A DNA stretch of 64,000 nt from Chitinophaga rhizophila (lineage in GTDB: Bacteria > Bacteroidota > Bacteroidia > Chitinophagales > Chitinophagaceae): contig NZ_JAICCF010000004.1 in NCBI RefSeq assembly GCF_019492185.1, positions 682,001 to 746,000 of the forward strand, written 5' to 3'. This document shows positions 60,501 through 64,000 of this stretch, piece after piece. Each line of letters begins with the position of its first letter. The stretch's first letter is position 1. The position numbers and the translations under genes are program-made. The notes beneath the pieces are model-generated. The model searched no databases, was not told where the DNA came from, and was given only the letters and a program-made list of their open reading frames with translations.

Positions 60501-63070
60501 TGTGCAGGGTGAATATACTGTTTCAGCTCTCCCTGATCGTCGAGCCTGAAGTAAGTGCGTAATATCTCATGACGGGTAACTACATATGCAAAAGCCTGCT
60601 GAAAATCACTTACATCCAGGCGACCGTGTAGTTGGCGTGCCCCGAAGATGCGGTAAGCCTCTCCGCCACCGGTCAGCTGACTTAACAACCATAGCCTGCG
60701 CTGAAAAGCTGTAGCCGGGTAAGCATCCTGGTGTGTGGCTACAGGAACCGGCGTATAACTGCCAGTCAGCAATACACGCGCCAGCGAAGCAATAGTAGGG
60801 TTCTGGTAGAATAACCGGAAAGAAACACCTTTGCCCATCTGACGATACATCCTGTTGATGATCTGCCCGATCATCAGGCTGTTGCCGCCTAACTCAAAAA
60901 AGGTCTCGTTAATACCGATTTTGTCCAGCTGCAATACTTCCTGCCAGATAGCAGTCAGTTGCGTTTCATCTGCATTACGTGGCGCTGCATAAGCGCTTCT
61001 GCTGGCCTGCCAGGCCGGTAGTGCGGTGCGGTCCGTTTTTCCGTTGGCAGATAACGGCACGCTATTGATGGCCATAAAGTGTACCGGCGTCATATAAGCG
61101 GGTAGCCGGGATAAGAGGAAACTCCGCAGGGCAGTTTCGTCTATCGGCTTATCCGCCACATAGTATCCGATCAACACATCCTTTAGCGCCACAACGGCCT
61201 GCCGGATCCCGCCATCAAACTGTTGCATCACATATTCTATCTCTCCTAATTCAATACGGTAACCATGCATCTTGACCTGGTGGTCTTTACGACCCAGGAA
61301 CGCTATATGTCCGTCACTACGCCATTTGGCGAGGTCGCCGGTGTCATACATACGCTCTCCGGGATAAAATGGATCCGGAATGAACTTATCACTGGTCAGC
61401 TCAGGGCGGTTATAGTATCCTTTTGACAAACCTGTACCCGAAAGGTAGAGTTTACCGGTTACGCCGGCAGGTAACAACTGGCCGTGATCATCCAGGATGT
61501 AAGCCCTGGTATTGGGAATTGGCCTGCCAATAGGAATAGTGGTATAAGTTTGATCTGTCAGGCGGTAACAGGTGCTGTAAGTAGTGTCTTCAGAGGGACC
61601 ATACAGGTTTCTGATTTCCAGCTGATAGACCTGTAATTGCGCTGCAATATCCACCGGAAATACTTCTCCGGCAAGATTCACCATCGTGACATTACGCAGG
61701 TCATATGCAGCTTCCAGTATACTTCTCATTGCCGAGGGTACCGTATTCAACATAATACAATTGTGCAGCGCCAGATCAGGCCCTATTGCGGCTGCATTCT
61801 CCAGTACACGGATAGTCTTCCCGACTGACAATGTATAGAACATTTCAAACGCTGAAAGATCAAAGCAATGTGAAGTAGCCGCAAACATCACTTCAAAACG
61901 TGCGGTGTCAAATTCTTCCTGTGCCCATGCCAGCAGTTCCACCACATTATTATCGGTGATCATCACCCCCTTGGGCTTTCCGGTAGTACCGGATGTATAG
62001 ATCAGGTAAGCCAGGCTATCCGGCGTTCTCAATGGCAGCAGGTCATCCGCAGAAAACTGCCCGTCGTCTGCGGTAAACGCTTCTAGCAACGATGCATCCA
62101 CCACCAGGGAACATTGACTATCGCGTTCAATATAAGCGATCCTTTCGGCGGGGTAGTCAATATCCACCGGTACATATGCTGCGCCGGATTTTAGAATGCC
62201 GAGTATGGCCATCAGCAGGTTTTCATCTCTGCGGATCTTCACACCTACTCTGTCACCCGGACCAATATGATGTACCCGGTTGAGATAACGGGCAAACTGG
62301 TTGGACGTATCATGCAGCGCTTTATAGGTCAGCGAAGTGTTGCCACATACTACTGCGATATGTGCAGGTGTAGCTGCAACCTGTCTCCCCAGCAAGTCCG
62401 TCAGCGATAGCGGCACACGTACAACAGGTGTAAACTGTTCCAGCAGCAACTGTTTTTCCTTTTCGCTGATCAAGGGCACAGCTACAGCATTGGTATCAAT
62501 GTATGTTTGCAGATTGACCAGCCATCTTTTCAGTGTAGCCAGGAAATGTTCCGCGACTGCGGTTTCCACTAGTTCTTCTCTGAAATACAGAGAGATGCAC
62601 AGGTCTGTCTGTTGTGTTACTTTCAGTACAAAGGGAAGAGAAAGCGACGTATCATTACCGTAGGATAAACCGTACCTGGTATAGCTTTCAAATGGTGTGG
62701 GCAAAGCTTCGTAATCAGCATATTTCAGCACCTGTTTTACTTCTTCTTTGACTACCTGTAAATGCGCTTTTATGCTGTTGTTATCATTTGCATGAGGCGC
62801 AAACAATAGTGGACCTTGATCTCCGGTGGCGAGTATCAACGGACGCTCATCAAAGTAACGATGCAGTAAGATACTGTACAACGTCAGTACAACAGTAAAT
62901 GCTGCTGTCTGATTACCGGCAGTCAGTTTATTGAAATAGGCCAGCTCTTCTTCTGTAAGAAAAAGGCGGGTGCTGGATGTATGGGGGGAATGATGGAGAT
63001 TAACAACAGTGGTGTTATTCAGTTTTTCTCGCCAGTAGTTACCGGCAATTGTCCGTCTTGAAATGTCCAT
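54518..63070 (-). CDS. NRPS, (C-lobe remnant)-A(Ala)-T-C-A-T-C-A-T
   Basis: 2850 aa. Residues 1-215 match only the C-terminal lobe of a condensation domain (starting at NYWREKL) and lack HHxxxDG. The 207 bp upstream cannot hold the missing lobe. Then A1 (A3 near 360), T1 (GGNSL near 730), C2 (HHILADG near 910), A2 (near 1370), T2 (GGHSL near 1750), C3 (HHIISDG near 1930), A3 (near 2400) and T3 (GGDSL near 2788). Pockets: A1 D-L-F-N-N-A-L-T-Y-K (Ala); A2 D-A-M-Y-L-G-A-I-V-K (unassigned, mostly hydrophobic); A3 D-A-K-H-D-G-D-I-I-K (unassigned, charged). It has no TubC-type start. As the first megasynthase gene of the operon it probably follows a Gly loaded by the 1659-5978 protein, whose orphan C-terminal C would make the Gly-Ala bond. 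Confidence 0.96.
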   Translation of the reverse strand: MDISRRTIAGNYWREKLNNTTVVNLHHSPHTSSTRLFLTEEELAYFNKLTAGNQTAAFTVVLTLYSILLHRYFDERPLILATGDQGPLLFAPHANDNNSIKAHLQVVKEEVKQVLKYADYEALPTPFESYTRYGLSYGNDTSLSLPFVLKVTQQTDLCISLYFREELVETAVAEHFLATLKRWLVNLQTYIDTNAVAVPLISEKEKQLLLEQFTPVVRVPLSLTDLLGRQVAATPAHIAVVCGNTSLTYKALHDTSNQFARYLNRVHHIGPGDRVGVKIRRDENLLMAILGILKSGAAYVPVDIDYPAERIAYIERDSQCSLVVDASLLEAFTADDGQFSADDLLPLRTPDSLAYLIYTSGTTGKPKGVMITDNNVVELLAWAQEEFDTARFEVMFAATSHCFDLSAFEMFYTLSVGKTIRVLENAAAIGPDLALHNCIMLNTVPSAMRSILEAAYDLRNVTMVNLAGEVFPVDIAAQLQVYQLEIRNLYGPSEDTTYSTCYRLTDQTYTTIPIGRPIPNTRAYILDDHGQLLPAGVTGKLYLSGTGLSKGYYNRPELTSDKFIPDPFYPGERMYDTGDLAKWRSDGHIAFLGRKDHQVKMHGYRIELGEIEYVMQQFDGGIRQAVVALKDVLIGYYVADKPIDETALRSFLLSRLPAYMTPVHFMAINSVPLSANGKTDRTALPAWQASRSAYAAPRNADETQLTAIWQEVLQLDKIGINETFFELGGNSLMIGQIINRMYRQMGKGVSFRLFYQNPTIASLARVLLTGSYTPVPVATHQDAYPATAFQRRLWLLSQLTGGGEAYRIFGARQLHGRLDVSDFQQAFAYVVTRHEILRTYFRLDDQGELKQYIHPAQECHCSVINTSPEEYIQAMENDLFDLSQLPLFRAALIRESEEKHVFFLSLHHILADGWSLEVLTREILTCYEQLQQQQPLSLPALPVQFKDYAVLESTRDHVEDMAYWKAQFSDEVPVLQLPSFKSRPPVKTFNGKLLHHSFSADFSQQLKSLARELEVTVFTLLMAGVKLLLSRYSNQYDITVGTPVAGREHPDLENQVGPYLNTLAVRTVFNAQDTFRQAVGKEQVQLLNAFTHQGLPFDKLVELLEQDRDLSRSPLFDVMVVLQNQQQLASFRHNDISSALQITDYTVGRDTSHFDLTFTFTEAGGCFSLEIAYNTDIYEPSFAAGIFAHFEQLITAAKADADKQLKSFDILTAAEKAVLLKDNKHPYPDDVNVVNKFVQQAAAHAGHAAVIFEDKTLSYAQLDQLSNQLAHYLIQYAGIQAQEFLPVQLERSEWMIVALLAIMKAGAVYVPVDPKYPDSRVQYILDDTQAKLVLNATLLNKALATEGLPVTLPAVAIRSSDLAYTIYTSGSTGTPKGVLLTHANLLNFLGYYNESGHRTALTANYVFDASVMEIFSAVTSGNTLVIPHEDTVMVPEAYAAFLYEHKISNCYMHPMHLEQIATQLATYDKVYLKRILFGVEGIKPAAVKWYYDNGVTMLNAYGPTEASIVSSVYIVGDPEKVTTANIPIGLPLPNYEIYILHEDTQVLQPYGAIGELCVAGPGIARGYLNREELTQEKFQDSAFKAGDRIYRTGDLARWLPDGNLEFIGRKDLQVKIRGNRVEPGEIEHCIRNWQPVFNHVLVEVREVGREKVLVAYYTSTTDIDKPALRSYLQDRLPHYMVPNYYVALDEIPLTTNGKIDRRKLPAVSPRDIIRKEFAAAANETEAKVAAIWQHLLAQESVSITDDFFELGGHSLLLTKLLNEYQHTFNVRLDLKELYAAPVLSQHALMISQAGTTSREDIDRLPAADYYELSPTQLRYWLIYKIHGRSKEFNIYNEFPLLEAPDKEAFESAFNSLIERHEILRTIFVEQDDKPVQKVLACQPVSIPYYESAEVAQREIFGHEFALDTFPLFRVGIVNNVLIFNVHHIISDGWSMGIIARDLMDLYHGRKLPALSIQYKDYAYWQNRLLYKPVMAVQEQYWKGVFSGELAYLQLPADYNRKPVKASGSSYYTLFLDNELKQQISALAARHNAGVFALFMAAFKLILQRLTGLEDIIVGIPAANRNHYQLKEVVGSFINTLMIRSKVEQGQPFPVLLQQVHQQLIDAQVNQNYPFERLIEVLDIPRDLHRFPLSSVFLNLVDFEAGSTAHIADFTPVAGTLPSSPKFDLECYIKTLANGISLHCVYDGELFRQDTIAYWLHEYVSVLQQLTGGQEQVEMFAVPLRRSEEQRPDNPFLPFEATAINQTIPQRFEQQVAMYPERTAVFSHNKALSYTELNNIANHLAQQLRAVTGGKQPRIALLLEHAAICVAGMLGTLKAGYAYVPIDIANPVSRIKYIVEDSGAAVLVCSVATAEKAAEVKAVLPGLTIVQLSLDISAAAAPDMPAAINPMSEAYVLYTSGSTGEPKGVIQIQRNVLHYIRVYTNNVHISKRDNLSLFSTYTFDASVKDIYGAILNGGCVSIYDIREQGLSELGAWLRQQEVSIIHMVPTIYRHFMKSLGQDEILETVRLVDLGGEPCVRQDLIFFQQHFLNGAFLVNDYGPTEATIISQKFLSHQTVLTQHNIPLGTQVTETEIFLLDQHNRRLGIYQEGEIAFSSDYLSLGYLNRPELTAKAFIEDPLHPGKRIYKSGDIGKLLPDGEIVFLQRRDSQVKLNGMRIELAEIEHQLIQVEGIAEAVVLLKEINQQPFLTAYIRRSSPIQAEEVKAALKTRLPQYMVPSVYVPLEVFPLTRTGKIDRGALPAPGLSDIGPAKPYVAPATDTEYMLAGIWGSVLEAAADSISTETNFFEAGGDSLQAVILVNRINKAFHTSFTISSLYDTLTIRSLANLLEFSLQQQNMAVEEAQDYDEVTI

Positions 63071-63277
63071 GACTTCGGGTTTCTAATATAACAAATGAAA
63101 ACAGTTATTCAGCTGGCAAAGCATGACATCGCCTGAGCACCTTCCGGTACCTGTGGGTAGTCATATCAAAAGTGATAGTGCTAAATGTTGTGTGAAAGCA
63201 TTTGGAATGACATAAAATTGACTCTGGTGGATGTGAGCCTTTATGTCTTTCGATTGGCGGGTATTAACGACTACTGT
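63071..63277 (-). promoter_or_regulatory. 207-bp leader between the antiterminator gene and the first NRPS gene
   Basis: No ORF or RNA gene is visible. It is the longest gap in the operon, where other gaps are 1-35 bp. It contains a perfect 8-bp inverted repeat (GACATAAA at 63209-63216, TTTATGTC at 63240-63247, 23-nt spacer). In RNA this would form a stem-loop 30-70 nt after the antiterminator stop. No U-run follows, so it is not a standard intrinsic terminator. A control site for antitermination or an operator is inference. The first NRPS start has no clear Shine-Dalgarno; upstream of it is AU-rich, as is usual in Bacteroidota. Confidence 0.4.
63209..63247 (-). repeat. Perfect 8-bp inverted repeat in the operon leader
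   Basis: The two arms GACATAAA and TTTATGTC are exact reverse complements separated by 23 nt. A flanking AA/TT pair outside one mismatch could extend the stem. Its position just downstream of a NusG-type gene suggests a cis element, but an arm of 8 AT-rich pairs can occur by chance. Confidence 0.45.
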
Positions 63278-63805
63278 TTACGCCATTATATTCTCTGCCA
63301 TTAATTCGGCAACACATTCCAGGGGCACATCTGTTATAATGGATCTTTGCAGAATATTTACACGTACCAGCAGTTTGTGCTGGCCTTTGTAATCTATCAG
63401 CTCACAGGATAACCCGCTTAGAGGGCCCTGTTGTATCATATACCGCATACCTTTTTTCAAACGTTCATAAGAGACTTCAAGGTCTGCTTCGAGTGAAGAA
63501 AGCAAGCGTATGTTTTCTATCTCCTGATCGCTGATCTTAGCGATCTGATTGTCAAACTTTACGTAATGACAAACACCTTCGAGCTGGAGACTATTGGTAT
63601 ATTGAGCAACACTGGACAACTGGACAAAAACATAAGAGGGAAACATAGGTTCATCCAATACCTTCATCCGATCCTTCCATTTACGACGCTCTCGTTTAAG
63701 CGGCAAAAAGCAGTTGATATTATTTTTGCTCAATAATCCTGCTACTTTCTTTTCCTGCTTTGATCTGGTATAGATTAAATACCAAACGGGAGAAAATTCA
63801 TGCAT
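63278..63805 (-). CDS. NusG-type processive antiterminator (UpxY-like)
   Basis: 175 aa. An N-terminal NGN domain is visible: WYLIYTRSKQEKKVAGLL at the start, FLPLKRERRKWKDR near residue 33, and the diagnostic EPMFPSYVFVQL near 53. A short KOW-like C-terminal region follows (KKGMRYMIQQGPLSGL near 117). Length and order fit the UpxY family of Bacteroidota, specialised NusG paralogues that bind RNA polymerase and let it read through long operons such as capsule loci. The gene is the first of a run of 15 same-strand genes covering more than 63 kb, where premature termination would be a real problem. Role in this operon is inferred from position and family. The ATG at 63805 is preceded by no obvious Shine-Dalgarno. 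Confidence 0.92.
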   Translation of the reverse strand: MHEFSPVWYLIYTRSKQEKKVAGLLSKNNINCFLPLKRERRKWKDRMKVLDEPMFPSYVFVQLSSVAQYTNSLQLEGVCHYVKFDNQIAKISDQEIENIRLLSSLEADLEVSYERLKKGMRYMIQQGPLSGLSCELIDYKGQHKLLVRVNILQRSIITDVPLECVAELMAENIMA

Positions 63806-64000
63806 AGCATCATCATTTAGTTGCCTGTATGAGGGTTTAGGCTGATTAAATCTTAAGTTCGCACATTGATGATATAGCTATCGCTACTTTTAGCTACATC
63901 TTGTAGTAGAAGCAAATAAGAAAAAGTATATCGGACAGGATCTTCCCGGTAACAAACTTCATCTAAAAGGTCAACGAATAGCGTCTTTCAAAACGTTGTT
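63806..64000 (-). promoter_or_regulatory. Upstream region of the operon; possible promoter
   Basis: 195 bp up to the window edge, without an ORF. It is AT-rich and should carry the operon promoter. On the minus strand a TTTG (63953-63956) lies 24 nt before TACTTTTT (63921-63928). This resembles the Bacteroidota TTTG / TAnnTTTG promoter pair, but with one mismatch and longer spacing than usual. The match is weak, and a promoter beyond the edge is equally possible. Confidence 0.25.

Noticed and set aside
137-63000. Many open frames on the plus strand and some short minus-strand ones
   Set aside because: They lie opposite or inside long coding frames with clear domain motifs, have no recognisable start signals or motifs, and are shadows of the repetitive NRPS sequence.
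62430-63070. Frameshift or assembly error as the cause of the missing C-domain N-lobe in the first NRPS
   Set aside because: Only 207 bp separate it from the antiterminator gene, too little for the lost lobe in any frame, and the remnant itself is diverged as expected for an old truncation.
1-64000. tRNA, rRNA, insertion sequences, phage genes
   Set aside because: None seen; intergenic space is too small and no transposase or integrase motif appears in the translated frames.

Overview
This window is almost entirely one giant hybrid NRPS/PKS assembly line. All 15 genes lie on the minus strand, so transcription runs from about 63.8 kb down to base 1 and off the left edge. The organism looks like a Bacteroidota, probably Chitinophaga-like. 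The reasons are a UpxY-type NusG paralogue at the head of a long locus, an outer-membrane beta-barrel receptor of the Bacteroidota OMP_b-brl type, moderate GC, and no strong Shine-Dalgarno sequences. The genus is an inference.

Layout in transcription order. (1) 63278-63805 is a NusG/UpxY-type antiterminator, followed by a 207-bp leader. (2) 54518-63070 is an NRPS with a C remnant, A(Ala)-T, C-A-T, C-A-T. (3) 51237-54494 is C-A(Ala)-T. (4) 47904-51233 is C-A(Pro-like)-T. (5) 43418-47902 is C-A(Gly)-T with a luciferase-like monooxygenase inside the A domain. (6) 39238-43401 is a PKS, KS-AT-degenerate KR-ACP. (7) 35912-39235 is C-A(Ser)-T. (8) 31629-35894 is a second PKS, KS-AT-degenerate KR-ACP. 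(9) 20740-31623 is C-A(Ser)-T-E, C-A(Ser)-T, C-A(Ser)-T. (10) 14430-20714 is C-A(Ser)-T, C-A-T. (11) 10795-14397 is KS, a vestigial AT, ACP and a reductase-like domain. (12) 8369-10762 is an outer-membrane beta-barrel receptor. (13) 7616-8341 is a type II thioesterase. (14) 5994-7628 is a SyrD/PvdE-type ABC exporter. (15) 1659-5978 is an NRPS, C-A(Gly)-T-C. (16) 1-1647 is a secreted, membrane-anchored alpha/beta hydrolase cut by the window edge. Intergenic gaps are mostly 1-35 bp, so this reads as one operon of more than 63 kb.

Taken together there are 13 A domains, 13 complete C domains plus one C-lobe remnant, one E domain, two complete KS-AT modules and one KS without a working AT. The C-domain count closes only if the last NRPS gene (1659-5978) supplies the first protein: its first C acts as starter, and its C-terminal C serves the first A domain of 54518-63070, which has lost its own C. 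By-eye specificity codes then give: acyl?-Gly-Ala-X-X-Ala-Pro-Gly(oxidised?)-C2-Ser-C2-D-Ser-Ser-Ser-Ser-X-release. Three consecutive Ser-to-next-residue junctions use an unusual C-domain class that may make dehydroalanine or D-residues. Release may use a reductase-like domain whose catalytic Tyr appears to be His. No type I thioesterase is present. I do not recognise the locus as a described pathway. Codes and alignments were read by eye and no database was consulted.
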